Shown: positions 34,719 to 43,748 of the stretch, piece after piece
How the letters are laid out: every line of letters starts with the position of its first letter
How positions within the stretch are numbered: position 1 is the stretch's first letter
Assembly (NCBI RefSeq): GCF_003201285.1
Contig: NZ_QICS01000003.1
Location: 388,651-452,650 of the forward strand
From: Lachnotalea glycerini
GTDB taxonomy: Bacteria > Bacillota > Clostridia > Lachnospirales > Lachnospiraceae
Direction: 5' to 3'
DNA: 64,000 nt
Notes under the pieces: model-generated
Databases searched by the model: none
What the model saw: only the letters and a program-made list of their open reading frames with translations
Told to the model about the DNA's origin: nothing
Translations under genes and position numbers: made by a program

Positions 34719-35708
34719 CTAAAATGTAAACATTTCATCCAATAAACGGAGTATCTTAAAATCACCTTTAGCTGTCATTTCACCCGACATAAATGCCCTT
34801 TGGAATGTCATTCTTCCGTTTAAGATATTTTCGAATACATCTCTTGAAACTTTAACTGAAACATCAACATTTTCTTTGTTTCCATAGTAGCAATTAAATT
34901 CATCCTTATCAACATCTAAAACAAGTTTTTTTTGCTTGTCACTAATCTCGATTAAAAAGCTTGCAGTTTTATCATTAGAATGTACAAAATGTTGTTTAAA
35001 ATCGTTAATATATTCAATTTCAAACGAAGTATCCTTTAAATCTAATTTCGTTTTAAACAAACTAGCTAGTTCTTCAATGTCTTTCTTTTGTTTCTTAACA
35101 TACCTGTCGTCAGAGGCATATTTGGAGAGCTGTTCCGTTTCTTGCGGTGATAACTCAATTCCTTTTTTTCTTAACACATTTTGTTTTACCGCCATATTAC
35201 TTGTTGGCATATTCTTTAGACGCTGAGAGATTGCACGATATAAATTTTCTGCTATTTTCTCAATTAATGTAGAATATTCTTCATTAACTTCAAAGCTAGC
35301 TAAATCATCTACATATCCACTAATTCCATTGCATTCTAACCCACCAAGTAAAGCCCATGCATTAGAAAGAGTAAGGCTTGCCTCTCTTTCCCCATATGTT
35401 GTAGACATAACGACAGGCTGCATATATACCTTACTCAGCTTTTCTTTGTCTGCATAAAGCCAACATGCATCTAAAAATAACTGCATATAACCGCCAATTC
35501 CAAGCCATTCAACTGTTGAAGCCAATATAATTCCATCTGCCTCCTTAAGTGTCTGCGGCAAGGTCATAATATTGTTTTTCTGTTCATATAAATTATACTT
35601 CACTGTCTCAACTCTCAGCTCGTCAAAAACCTGCTGCATCTTATTAATAACATATAAAGTAGGATCATCCATGAGTCCTCTTCCACCATAATATATATTA
35701 ATTCTCAT
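34719..35708 (-). CDS. Flavodoxin-like oxidoreductase fused to SCP2 sterol-carrier domain
   Basis: The N-terminal 190 residues look like an NAD(P)H-dependent FMN reductase or flavodoxin fold (INIYYGGRGL; ADGIILASTVEWLGIGGYMQ; VVMSTTYGEREA). The C-terminal 100 residues resemble an SCP2 domain, which binds lipids in a hydrophobic tunnel (NGRMTFQRAFMSGEMTAKG near the end). The linker is charged and helical. The ATG at 35708 has AGGAGG five bases upstream; one Met codon precedes it. Substrate and function are unknown. Confidence 0.82.
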   Translation of the reverse strand: MRINIYYGGRGLMDDPTLYVINKMQQVFDELRVETVKYNLYEQKNNIMTLPQTLKEADGIILASTVEWLGIGGYMQLFLDACWLYADKEKLSKVYMQPVVMSTTYGEREASLTLSNAWALLGGLECNGISGYVDDLASFEVNEEYSTLIEKIAENLYRAISQRLKNMPTSNMAVKQNVLRKKGIELSPQETEQLSKYASDDRYVKKQKKDIEELASLFKTKLDLKDTSFEIEYINDFKQHFVHSNDKTASFLIEISDKQKKLVLDVDKDEFNCYYGNKENVDVSVKVSRDVFENILNGRMTFQRAFMSGEMTAKGDFKILRLLDEMFTF

Positions 35709-35768
35709 CATAACCTCCTACGTGCATTTTAGCAATCAAATCAATCTATTTGTCTATAATCATATCTA

Positions 35769-36404
35769 TTATTGTATAATATCATCGTCAAAACAGCAAG
35801 AAGCTTTTTTCTTTCTATATAAGACAATTGCTATGAGAATACCACAGATCCCCCCTCCAATATGCGCAGCATTATCTATACTTGCTTCTGTAAATCCAAG
35901 ATATAAACTAAATACAATCATTGCTCCGAGTCTTTTTATCGTTACATTTTCCAATCGTCCCTTATTAATTAGTACAACATAAAATAAAGCTCCAATTACT
36001 CCAAATATTGCTCCAGATGCACCTGCCGATACTACTACTTCACCTCTTATGTAGTTAAAAGCACAAGATAGTATACTAGCTCCTAAGCCGCTTAGCAAAT
36101 AAATAATAATAAATTTTATATGTCCAATTGCTCTTTCTAAATTATCCCCCAGAAAAAACAGAACCAGCATATTGTTAAATATATGCTCAACGCCAAAGTG
36201 TAAAAACATAGATGTAAATAAGCGATAATACTGTCCATAATCTACAATAAGAAGTGAAACGGCTGCACCGTTATTTAACATATATTCCGTATCTAATGTA
36301 GAACCACGTATTTCCAACACCATAAAAACTATTATATTAATCAAAATAAACGTGTTCGTAATGATTGAATTTCTCACGATTCTGTCATAAGCTTCTTTTA
36401 ACAT
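35769..36404 (-). CDS. Rhomboid-family intramembrane serine protease
   Basis: Six hydrophobic segments with the catalytic Ser in SAGASGAIFGVIGAL and the His in NAAHIGGGICG. The FLHFGVEHIFNNM segment is the conserved HxxxN-type region. It cleaves membrane-embedded substrates. The ATG at 36404 is chosen because AGAGG lies six bases upstream; the frame extends 20 codons further with no site. It lies just downstream of the Tad locus in the same direction; substrates are unknown. Confidence 0.9.
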   Translation of the reverse strand: MLKEAYDRIVRNSIITNTFILINIIVFMVLEIRGSTLDTEYMLNNGAAVSLLIVDYGQYYRLFTSMFLHFGVEHIFNNMLVLFFLGDNLERAIGHIKFIIIYLLSGLGASILSCAFNYIRGEVVVSAGASGAIFGVIGALFYVVLINKGRLENVTIKRLGAMIVFSLYLGFTEASIDNAAHIGGGICGILIAIVLYRKKKASCCFDDDIIQ

Positions 36405-36506
36405 TTTATGCCTCTTTCCTTTTCCTGTTAAAAAGACCTTATCACTTTCTAAAAGATATGTCAATCAAACACTTATGGATGAAAATTCAAATATTTCTAT
36501 ATTAAT

Positions 36507-37868
36507 TTAGCAAAACACATATTCTACAGTAGCAAAGCGTATCCTATCTTCCGGATTAATTTCTACAGTTTCATTTGCCTCAAGCCTTCTTTCATTATGA
36601 TAGGTACCGTTAGTAGAATTTAAATCAGTAAGGTAATATTTTCCGTTATTTTTTCTTATTTCAGCATGTATCCTGCTGATTAATTTATCATTAATGACTC
36701 CATCTACATGATCCTCCATTTTTCCAATTAAAAAAGAGTCATTTGAAAGCTCAAAATTATTATAATTATCTTTAGTAGAAATCAGCTTTGAATTTACTGT
36801 TTTATAGGCCAATAATACTGTATTGCCATAAGTCTGCGTCTGGGTCATTGACTCCTTATCTTCCATGGATATCTCCTCTGAATCAATACGATCATAGTGA
36901 AACCAATCTTGATTAACTTTTTCCTTATTAAATACTTCTTGTTCTTTATTATTACTCTCTAATCTCTTATTATCTGGTATTATAATCATATTATCTTCCT
37001 CCTTTGCTTCTTGCATGATCAGATATTTTCTCCATAGAACATACGCAGTTATTACTGCAACAATCAATATCATGCCCCCTATTTGAAGCAACAGGTCGTA
37101 ATTTAATGAAATGCCCTTAAAAATCTTCCTATTTATTGTTGTATCATAAATCAAAAAGGCTAAAGCACTTACAATAACTAATCCACAAAAAAAGTAACTG
37201 GGTTTTATGTTATATTTCTTTTTCCTTGACTTTTCTTCTTCCTCTTTCTGATACTGCATATCTGCATAATCTGTACTAATAGCCATTTCTTCCTGAACGG
37301 TTTCAGTCAATTTAGATTCTGCTGCTGTACTCTCTGTAATAGAATACAAAATATCTCTTAAACAGTAATTATCATTCAAAGTCTGGCGATATAGCTCATA
37401 TGTAATAGCAACTATATGCTTATCATCATGATCTATATTTTCCAATAGATAGGAACTCAGTTCACTAAAACTTTTACTAATATCAGCTTCATGACCCGGC
37501 ATATAGCAAAAGAATATTTCATTGCTTTCAATATTCATATAGATATATTCAGGATCTAAAATAAAATCATTTGGATTTAATAAATAATCGATACTGCTAT
37601 CTAATACTTTTAAAAAGCTTCCCAAAATAATATTAAGTACCTCTCTGCCAATTTTTTTCTTATTGAAAACACGGTTTATTGGATGCTTAGAGGTGATTTC
37701 ATAATAGTATTTTACTAACCCATCAAATTTTCTTATATTACAGGGTAAAATAAATAGTATTTTGTTTGAAATCAGCATTCTTACTCTATAATCTTCCATT
37801 GACTTAAATGCATCCTCACTTAATATCATATAATTGTTATTTAAATCTCTTTTAAATTCTCGCTTCAT
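36507..37868 (-). CDS. DUF6382/FHA domain membrane protein of the Tad locus
   Basis: The N-terminal half (about 1-200) is the DUF6382-type region seen beside Tad genes in Clostridia. Two membrane segments lie at about 220-240 and 260-280. The C-terminal FHA domain (about 365-450) shows the phosphothreonine-binding signature: SFLIGKMEDHVDG, ISRIHAEIR and TDLNSTNGTYHN. It could sense Ser/Thr phosphorylation and modulate pilus assembly. ATG 37868 has GAGGGG upstream; a TTG five codons earlier overlaps the stop of the preceding gene. It is the last gene of the operon. Confidence 0.87.
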   Translation of the reverse strand: MKREFKRDLNNNYMILSEDAFKSMEDYRVRMLISNKILFILPCNIRKFDGLVKYYYEITSKHPINRVFNKKKIGREVLNIILGSFLKVLDSSIDYLLNPNDFILDPEYIYMNIESNEIFFCYMPGHEADISKSFSELSSYLLENIDHDDKHIVAITYELYRQTLNDNYCLRDILYSITESTAAESKLTETVQEEMAISTDYADMQYQKEEEEKSRKKKYNIKPSYFFCGLVIVSALAFLIYDTTINRKIFKGISLNYDLLLQIGGMILIVAVITAYVLWRKYLIMQEAKEEDNMIIIPDNKRLESNNKEQEVFNKEKVNQDWFHYDRIDSEEISMEDKESMTQTQTYGNTVLLAYKTVNSKLISTKDNYNNFELSNDSFLIGKMEDHVDGVINDKLISRIHAEIRKNNGKYYLTDLNSTNGTYHNERRLEANETVEINPEDRIRFATVEYVFC

Positions 37869-37879
37869 ACTTATACCCC

Positions 37880-38332
37880 TCAATTTAGAACTGAATGAAT
37901 CAGTTTTTTCACCTTATTACAGTTTCTAATAAATTCTATGGGCTTATATCTTGGCATTGATTTTTCAGTAGTGATCCAAAATTGTTTATTAGAGAAAATA
38001 GATGATACTACATACATATTGGGAAACATAAAACTTCCGCTGCAAGAAACCAAGATTTTATTATTTGTAACTGTTATGATAGTAGATAGATCACTTGTTA
38101 TAATTACTTTTTTATTAATTAATTCATTGCTTGCTTTAACTAGCTGTTGCTTTATTGCTTCATTGGTTATATTGTTCTCATTGGTATAACGGTTTGCTAA
38201 AATAATGGCTCCTTCACATATAACTGCCCTGTCGTGCAAGAAAAAGCTCATATAAATAAGTATTATAATAGCGCCTAAGACAAGCGGCATAACTAATGCT
38301 GCTTCTACAGTAAAGCTTCCCTTTAACTCCAT
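37880..38332 (-). CDS. TadE-like pseudopilin
   Basis: Short pilin-like protein with a prepilin-type N-terminus: ELKGSFTVEAALVMPLVLGA, with the conserved Glu after the cleavage-type Gly, then one hydrophobic stretch to residue 35. The rest is an extracytoplasmic domain with strand-like alternation. It is probably processed by one of the two A24 peptidases in this operon. ATG 38332 has AGGAG 10 bases upstream and overlaps the preceding gene by ten bases. Confidence 0.8.
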   Translation of the reverse strand: MELKGSFTVEAALVMPLVLGAIIILIYMSFFLHDRAVICEGAIILANRYTNENNITNEAIKQQLVKASNELINKKVIITSDLSTIITVTNNKILVSCSGSFMFPNMYVVSSIFSNKQFWITTEKSMPRYKPIEFIRNCNKVKKLIHSVLN

Positions 38333-38748
38333 AATATTAAATCTCCTATCCATGCAATAAACAAAAACGGAATAAACGGCATTTCATAATTTTTATTTAC
38401 TCTTTTCATTATTAACAATATAGCTCCTAGTATGGCTGCCAGAAAGGCTGCCGAAAAAAGCAAAAACAGGTTATCAAAAAATCCCAAAAATAATCCTGTC
38501 ACAATCAAAACCATTCCATCGCCTTTACCTATCCTCCCTTGTGTAATCATAGCAATTACAACTATTGCTGCACCAATTGTGATTCCCCCCAGTATCGACA
38601 TAAGAGATAGCTTTTGATAATATAAATCACTTATAATTCCAATTATTATATAAAGAAATAATAATAAAATATTAACTTTTTTATATTTTATATCTATGAT
38701 TCCAGCAATTAAAAGCAAGCCAGTAACCAATATTTCATTTAAGTTCAT
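38323..38748 (-). CDS. A24-family prepilin peptidase, second copy in the Tad operon
   Basis: Multi-pass membrane aspartyl peptidase. The two catalytic Asp are in IIDIKYKKVN (residue 19) and GKGDGMVLI (residue 76). At 141 residues it is a minimal TadV/CpaA-like enzyme. AAAGGAGG precedes the ATG. It lies between the two TadE-like genes and is a different protein from the 46130-46600 peptidase, so this locus has two. Confidence 0.85.
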   Translation of the reverse strand: MNLNEILVTGLLLIAGIIDIKYKKVNILLLFLYIIIGIISDLYYQKLSLMSILGGITIGAAIVVIAMITQGRIGKGDGMVLIVTGLFLGFFDNLFLLFSAAFLAAILGAILLIMKRVNKNYEMPFIPFLFIAWIGDLILWS

Positions 38749-38760
38749 ATGATCCTCCTT

Positions 38761-39696
38761 TTAGTTACCACATCTCGAGCAAGCTTTTCTTTTCCCTACC
38801 TGTGAAATTGGTACAGCTATAACATCTCTGGTAATACCCCCACAATCTTTCTTACTGTGGTATCGATTTCCTGTATTTGTTATATATACCGCTCTATAAC
38901 TGGATTCGTCGCCGCAAATCTCACATTTATAATATTTTCCACCTTCTTTATTTCTAATATTCTTAATTTTATCCATTGATACATATGATATAGACAGATT
39001 AATATGGGTACATGATTTGTCTTTATGGTAAACACTTCCTTTTTCTGTGATATATACAATTTCTTCCTCTGTATTACTGTCATTTGTACCTTCAAAGCCA
39101 ATCCAGCCTCTGATTCTTGCTCTTTGAATAACTGCAATGTTTTTGAGATGAAAGAAATTACAGGGTATCCGAATCTTATAAATAGCTATAATATCTATCA
39201 TATCATTTTCTTTTATATAGGATGACAATATGAGACTCATTCCATTATCTATATTATTATTTGCAAAATAATCCTCTCCAAGCTCTTTTTTTACTTGATC
39301 TTTTACATATAAATTGCTAAGAGAACCAGTTACTAAATTTTCTATTTTGCCAGAGTCTATAATACTATTGCATTCTATCTGATTATATACATAGGAATAG
39401 AGAGCCAAATGTTTACCTTGTTTATATAGTTCATTTACGATTTCTGCCTGAATTCTTACTACTTCCGTAAAGTACATCATAAAACATATAGCAAACATAA
39501 AAATAGGCAGAACTAAAGCTGTTTCTACTGTAAGGCTTGCCTTAACAAAGGTGAATGAAGACACCCTTTCATGATTATAATGCTTTCTATCATTTGGGGA
39601 TGATATCGAACGAAGTGTTTGGAGAGAGTTATTTTTTTGAATTTTTTTGTAATTGTTGTTTATATATTGATTGCTGCCATGAAAGGGCATCTTCAT
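38761..39696 (-). CDS. TadE-like protein with two C-terminal Cys/His repeats
   Basis: After a polar N-terminus of about 50 residues comes a TadE pilin-like segment (KASLTVETALVLPIFMFAIC). The C-terminal 100 residues hold two copies of one motif: VYITEKGSVYHKDKSC...CEIC (about 213-260) and VYITNTGNRYHSKKDC...CSRC (about 268-310). Each copy has H-x4-C plus C-x2-C, which suggests one zinc or similar metal site per repeat. The repeats would be outside the membrane. Two Met codons (39696, 39690) follow AAAGGAGGTGA; the second has better spacing. Confidence 0.82.
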   Translation of the reverse strand: MKMPFHGSNQYINNNYKKIQKNNSLQTLRSISSPNDRKHYNHERVSSFTFVKASLTVETALVLPIFMFAICFMMYFTEVVRIQAEIVNELYKQGKHLALYSYVYNQIECNSIIDSGKIENLVTGSLSNLYVKDQVKKELGEDYFANNNIDNGMSLILSSYIKENDMIDIIAIYKIRIPCNFFHLKNIAVIQRARIRGWIGFEGTNDSNTEEEIVYITEKGSVYHKDKSCTHINLSISYVSMDKIKNIRNKEGGKYYKCEICGDESSYRAVYITNTGNRYHSKKDCGGITRDVIAVPISQVGKRKACSRCGN

Positions 39697-39707
39697 TCAC
39701 CTCCTTT

Positions 39708-41249
39708 TTAGTAATACGAAAAATCTCTGGTAATAGAGTAACGATAACTTTTACTTCCTCTTTCAATCGTTTTAAAAGGTAATCTTAAAAAAAGCCCCTC
39801 TGCCTTATAATCAATTGTCGTAGTAAATGCTTGTGTACAATTATCAATCTTGAAATTCTTATTTGTCTTAGACTGTATTGTTAATTCAATTAAATCAAGG
39901 CTTCTCATTGTCTTATTTTTTACATTACTAAAATACGTTATAAGCTTTAAATACCCCTCATAATCAAGCCCCCCTTCGTCAGTCTCACCACTGTCTAGCA
40001 TATCAGCTAATTTATCAAGATTATTAAGATCCAGAATCCAATTTTGTGAACTTTTAAGCAGGGGAACCTTTTTTCCAGAAAAAAGCATTCTCACTTCTAT
40101 TACACTTTCCGCAAACGCCCAGGCAAGTAAAATAAGCAATGCCAATACTGGTGCCAGTGCTGGTGCGTACCAAAGAATTGCCGTAGCTAAGACTTCTGCT
40201 TCATGTTGCCGATGTGTTAATAAATAGGAAAAATTGATTCCTTCTCTTATTAACAGTAATTTCTCTGCCACCATTTCTAGATTTACCTTGTCACTTTTTT
40301 TGCCACATAAAATATATTCTGCCTGATAATCTAATCCCTCCTGATTATCATTACTGGAATCACTTAAATAATTAGGAAATTTCTCGATTAAATACTCATT
40401 AAAAAGAACCTGATTAAATAAGCTTTCTGTTTTAACCTGAAAGGTTGCATCACCTTTTTTTAATTGCCTTTTTGACGGAAGTTCTACCTGATTTCTTATG
40501 TTTTTATTGGATACATTTGACAAATCTTCTATCACCAAATCCAGTATAGATAATTTTTTTAATTCTTTTATTGTATCCACTGGATTAGAGACTTCTCTTG
40601 GTTTCTCTATTTCTACCTTACTTAGATCACCCTTAGCCTCCTCTAACGCTGCTTCGTATTCCACTTCATATTCTACCTTTTTATTTTCTATATCAGCCTC
40701 CATCAAACTACTACTCTTTTCGTAATTTTCAAAAATATCCTGCTTTTCTGTAATACTGCTGTCATATTGAGAAAGTAATTTTTGTACCAGTGATATTTCC
40801 AATTTGTCCTCCATATAAGAAACGGCCTGACTATAATAAGCTTTTGCATTTTTATCGGTTGCCAAAACATATTGATTTGTTGACACCTCGTTTATATTGG
40901 CTCTTAACATATCTGCCCGACGAAACATAGATAGAAGTCCTAAGTCCTTATTCACATTAATATTATATTCAGTAAATTCTTTTAATCGCATATTCACACG
41001 CTCGCTCGTGCCATCGTTTGTTCCATATCCCATATCAAGGAAAAATAAATCGTACAATTCTAATAAATCCCTGTTATATTCACTAAAAGTTGAAAATATT
41101 CCCATGTCTGTAATGTTTTGAAGCTGCATGATAACCCCTTGAAGTCTGGCACTTTCAATTGTCGTACATACTAAAGATAATATAAGGGTAAGAATCAGAC
41201 TTAAAAATACCGTTATATGCCCTTTCCTATAATATTTTGTACCTACCAT
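39708..41249 (-). CDS. DUF5702 protein of the Tad locus (TadG-like position)
   Basis: Large pilus-associated protein. The N-terminus GHITVFLSLILTLILSLVCT is a pilin-like hydrophobic helix followed by ESARLQG. A long, mainly helical extracytoplasmic region follows, including YEVEYEAALEEAKGDLSKVE, and a further hydrophobic segment near residue 360 (ALAPVLALLILLAWAFAESV). In Clostridia this family stands where TadG lies in other Tad loci. AGGAGG precedes the ATG. Its exact role is not known. Confidence 0.82.
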   Translation of the reverse strand: MVGTKYYRKGHITVFLSLILTLILSLVCTTIESARLQGVIMQLQNITDMGIFSTFSEYNRDLLELYDLFFLDMGYGTNDGTSERVNMRLKEFTEYNINVNKDLGLLSMFRRADMLRANINEVSTNQYVLATDKNAKAYYSQAVSYMEDKLEISLVQKLLSQYDSSITEKQDIFENYEKSSSLMEADIENKKVEYEVEYEAALEEAKGDLSKVEIEKPREVSNPVDTIKELKKLSILDLVIEDLSNVSNKNIRNQVELPSKRQLKKGDATFQVKTESLFNQVLFNEYLIEKFPNYLSDSSNDNQEGLDYQAEYILCGKKSDKVNLEMVAEKLLLIREGINFSYLLTHRQHEAEVLATAILWYAPALAPVLALLILLAWAFAESVIEVRMLFSGKKVPLLKSSQNWILDLNNLDKLADMLDSGETDEGGLDYEGYLKLITYFSNVKNKTMRSLDLIELTIQSKTNKNFKIDNCTQAFTTTIDYKAEGLFLRLPFKTIERGSKSYRYSITRDFSYY

Positions 41250-41307
41250 ATCTCCTCCTCTTACCCTCTTTTATCAAATAATTTAAAATCAGATAATAAA
41301 TTTTGAT

Positions 41308-41481
41308 TTAGCTATAAATACTTGAAGCATCCGAATTTATTTTGTTAAAGATACTATTGACTAATTCACCTAACTGTCTTTTAAATATAATAACTAATCC
41401 AATTAATACCACTAGAATTAAGATCACCTCTACTACTCCTACTCCATCTTCTTCTTTCATAAACCTTTTAACTATATTCAT
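41308..41481 (-). CDS. Flp1-type major pilin (57 residues)
   Basis: Short gene lying between DUF5702 and TadC genes. Reading the minus strand from ATG 41481 gives MNIVKRFMKEEDGVGVVEVI, then ILVVLIGLVIIFKRQL, ending at TAA 41308. It has the Flp pilin plan: charged leader, Gly followed shortly by a Glu (GVGVVEV), one hydrophobic helix and a small polar tail. AGGAGG with perfect spacing precedes the ATG. It is probably the pilus subunit, cleaved by an A24 peptidase and assembled by TadA, TadB and TadC. Confidence 0.9.
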   Translation of the reverse strand: MNIVKRFMKEEDGVGVVEVILILVVLIGLVIIFKRQLGELVNSIFNKINSDASSIYS

Positions 41482-41509
41482 TTTTTCCTCCTATTTTCGT
41501 TTTAATATA

Positions 41510-42982
41510 TTACATTTGAAAGGACATACATGCTGGAATCATAATCATGATTAAAACTAATATCAAATTTAAAAACATAGGCAACATAAGCTTTGTACTA
41601 GCTTCCTCTCCTATTATTTTTGCATAAGCTTTACGCTCCTCAAATGCTTCCTTGCTTTCATTTTCAAGAATCTCTGATAAACCTCTTGATCCTTTCCTTA
41701 AATTTTGTGTAATCAGTGCTGTTAATTTTATATATCTTTGATTCTTGGTTCTTTTTCCAAAGTTTTCATAGACTTTTACTTCAGATACGCCGCCTACTAA
41801 TTCATAATACGCTATTAACATTTCTTCATAAGCATAGCGATAATATTTTAAGTCTTTCTCTTTTTTTTCCCGATAATCAAGCGCAATTTTTTGCCAAGCG
41901 TTTTTCACTGTCATACCTGCACCCAATAAAAGAGTAAGCTTACTTACAATATTAGGATAATCCAATAAAAGCTCTTTCTCTCTTTTTTTTACTTTTCCCT
42001 CTAGATTTTTATCCTTACCACAATAAATAACGATTGAAGCTATGATGCCAATAATTAATACAATACGGCCTGGATTTGTCTTCTTTTCCCCCCAGTCAAT
42101 CAGTTTTCCATTAATGTCTTGGGGAAGTTCCAGATATTGTTTTGTAACGCCGTCTTGATTGGCAATCTGTACTTTTTTCAAAATTTCTTTTAGTAAAATA
42201 TCAGTTTTTGAAAGAAGAGGTGGAAGAACCTTTACCTGTATATCATAGGATTTTGTATCGGATTGATAAGTTAGAATGACTGTTAAATTTACCACAACAC
42301 CTTCTTCATTTATCTCTTCGTTATTTACTTCACCATTGCTTCCTAACACTTCATAATTGTCTGTTTCCCAATTAATCTTAACTGGCACTCCTTCCATAAA
42401 GGATGGAAGCTTTAGATTATTTCTAACCTCCATAAGAGAGGTATTCTTGCCAAGAATTTGTGAGTCAATCCATTCTTTCGTCTTATCAAACATTTTAAAT
42501 ACTTGCGCTTTTGTTAATTGCTGTTCATCAATTTTTATTAAAACCTCTTGATTGAGAAGCTCGTCTTCAACTGAAACTGTCAATTTTTGTGTGTTTGAAC
42601 CCTGTGTAAAGGTTCCTCTTTCGAGATACTTATCTTCTATAATGATTCGGCTGTCTCTTTGACTGATAATTGCTATGAACGCCAAGATACTTCCTGCAAA
42701 TATTACCATGAATGATGTAGCTATTTTTTCCACGTAATATTTTTTAATATGATGATAAGAACGGTCTGTCGGGTTAATTTGCTTTAAGCTGTCTACTACC
42801 TGAGACTTTAGAATCCTCCTTTTTAAAAAACCAGATTTACTTTTAAAGCTCGCTTCTACAATAAAAGCACTTAACCTGTAAAAAGGAATCACTAGCTTAC
42901 CGACAGGTTCGTACTGTTTTATTTCTATTTTACGAAATGTTACAAAAACTATTAAAAAGGAAACTAGTATTGCGATTATCAT
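41510..42982 (-). CDS. TadC-like pilus platform protein with large inserted domain
   Basis: The C-terminal 170 residues are a type II secretion F domain (LTLLLGAGMTVKNAWQKIALD; EASTKLMLPMFLNLILVLIM) as in TadC. Instead of a short N-terminal region there are two membrane segments (about 1-20 and 90-115) followed by some 210 residues that look extracytoplasmic and strand-rich (KLTVSVEDELLNQEV; VVVNLTVILTYQSDTKSYDI), then a membrane segment near 315. At 490 residues it is much larger than usual TadC (about 300). GGAGGTG precedes the ATG. It probably pairs with TadB. Confidence 0.84.
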   Translation of the reverse strand: MIIAILVSFLIVFVTFRKIEIKQYEPVGKLVIPFYRLSAFIVEASFKSKSGFLKRRILKSQVVDSLKQINPTDRSYHHIKKYYVEKIATSFMVIFAGSILAFIAIISQRDSRIIIEDKYLERGTFTQGSNTQKLTVSVEDELLNQEVLIKIDEQQLTKAQVFKMFDKTKEWIDSQILGKNTSLMEVRNNLKLPSFMEGVPVKINWETDNYEVLGSNGEVNNEEINEEGVVVNLTVILTYQSDTKSYDIQVKVLPPLLSKTDILLKEILKKVQIANQDGVTKQYLELPQDINGKLIDWGEKKTNPGRIVLIIGIIASIVIYCGKDKNLEGKVKKREKELLLDYPNIVSKLTLLLGAGMTVKNAWQKIALDYREKKEKDLKYYRYAYEEMLIAYYELVGGVSEVKVYENFGKRTKNQRYIKLTALITQNLRKGSRGLSEILENESKEAFEERKAYAKIIGEEASTKLMLPMFLNLILVLIMIMIPACMSFQM

Positions 42983-42983
42983 A

Positions 42984-43724
42984 TTACACCTCCACATTTA
43001 CTATTTTTCTGCCTAATAAATATGCACCTATGTAAATTCCAAGACAAATTGTCATAATAATGATGCCAAAAGCATTTTTATATAAAACATTAAAGTAACC
43101 TTGCGAAGTACTGCCAACATATAAAATAATACCAACCGGTATCATATTCATAATTTTTTGCTCAAGCTTTTTATTGGATAATAAAACATTAATTTCTCTT
43201 TTTACCTCACTTTTTCCACTAATGCTGTTTGTTGTCATGTCAATAATTGCAATAAAGTCACCTCCAGCTTTCTTAGCAATTGAAAAGACCTCAGAAAAGC
43301 TCTTAATATCTTCATCATTGCTTCTTATTGCTAAATCTTTTAATAGCTTTTCAATTGTTTCATTCATTTGCAGCTTCTTATTGATATAACTTAATTCTTT
43401 CATAATTAGAGCATCCTTAGAATAAATCAATTGTAAATCTTCATATATTTCCAGAAATGCACTTTCGGCAGAATAACCTGCTGACAGGGCAGATGATAGA
43501 CTGTTTATCGCCTCGTTAAACTGTTCATTTAGTTCTGTTTTTCGTTTTTCCATTAAAAAAATTTTTTTATCATCTATAAAAAATTTAATAAAAAAAAATA
43601 AAATAACAATAGCAATTATTGATCTATAAAACAGCCAGCCTATCACACTGCTGATTAATATCCACTCACCTATGTAAAGAATTGTTTCTAGCCTTGTAAA
43701 TTGATACCGATTATAATCAATCAT
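42984..43724 (-). CDS. TadB-like pilus platform protein
   Basis: Membrane protein with the type II secretion F domain: INSLSSALSAGYSAESAFLE and FSEVFSIAKKAGGDFIAII, plus flanking hydrophobic segments at both ends. 246 residues. It lies between the ATPase and TadC genes, as is normal in Tad loci. GGGAGGG precedes the ATG. Confidence 0.88.
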   Translation of the reverse strand: MIDYNRYQFTRLETILYIGEWILISSVIGWLFYRSIIAIVILFFFIKFFIDDKKIFLMEKRKTELNEQFNEAINSLSSALSAGYSAESAFLEIYEDLQLIYSKDALIMKELSYINKKLQMNETIEKLLKDLAIRSNDEDIKSFSEVFSIAKKAGGDFIAIIDMTTNSISGKSEVKREINVLLSNKKLEQKIMNMIPVGIILYVGSTSQGYFNVLYKNAFGIIIMTICLGIYIGAYLLGRKIVNVEV

Positions 43725-43748
43725 TATTACCCTCCCTGCCCTCTTTAC

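Noticed and set aside
34640-34720. Functional TnpB guide RNA or complete IS605 element
   Set aside because: Only one short hairpin; no tnpA or tnpB, and the upstream side is kinase coding sequence.
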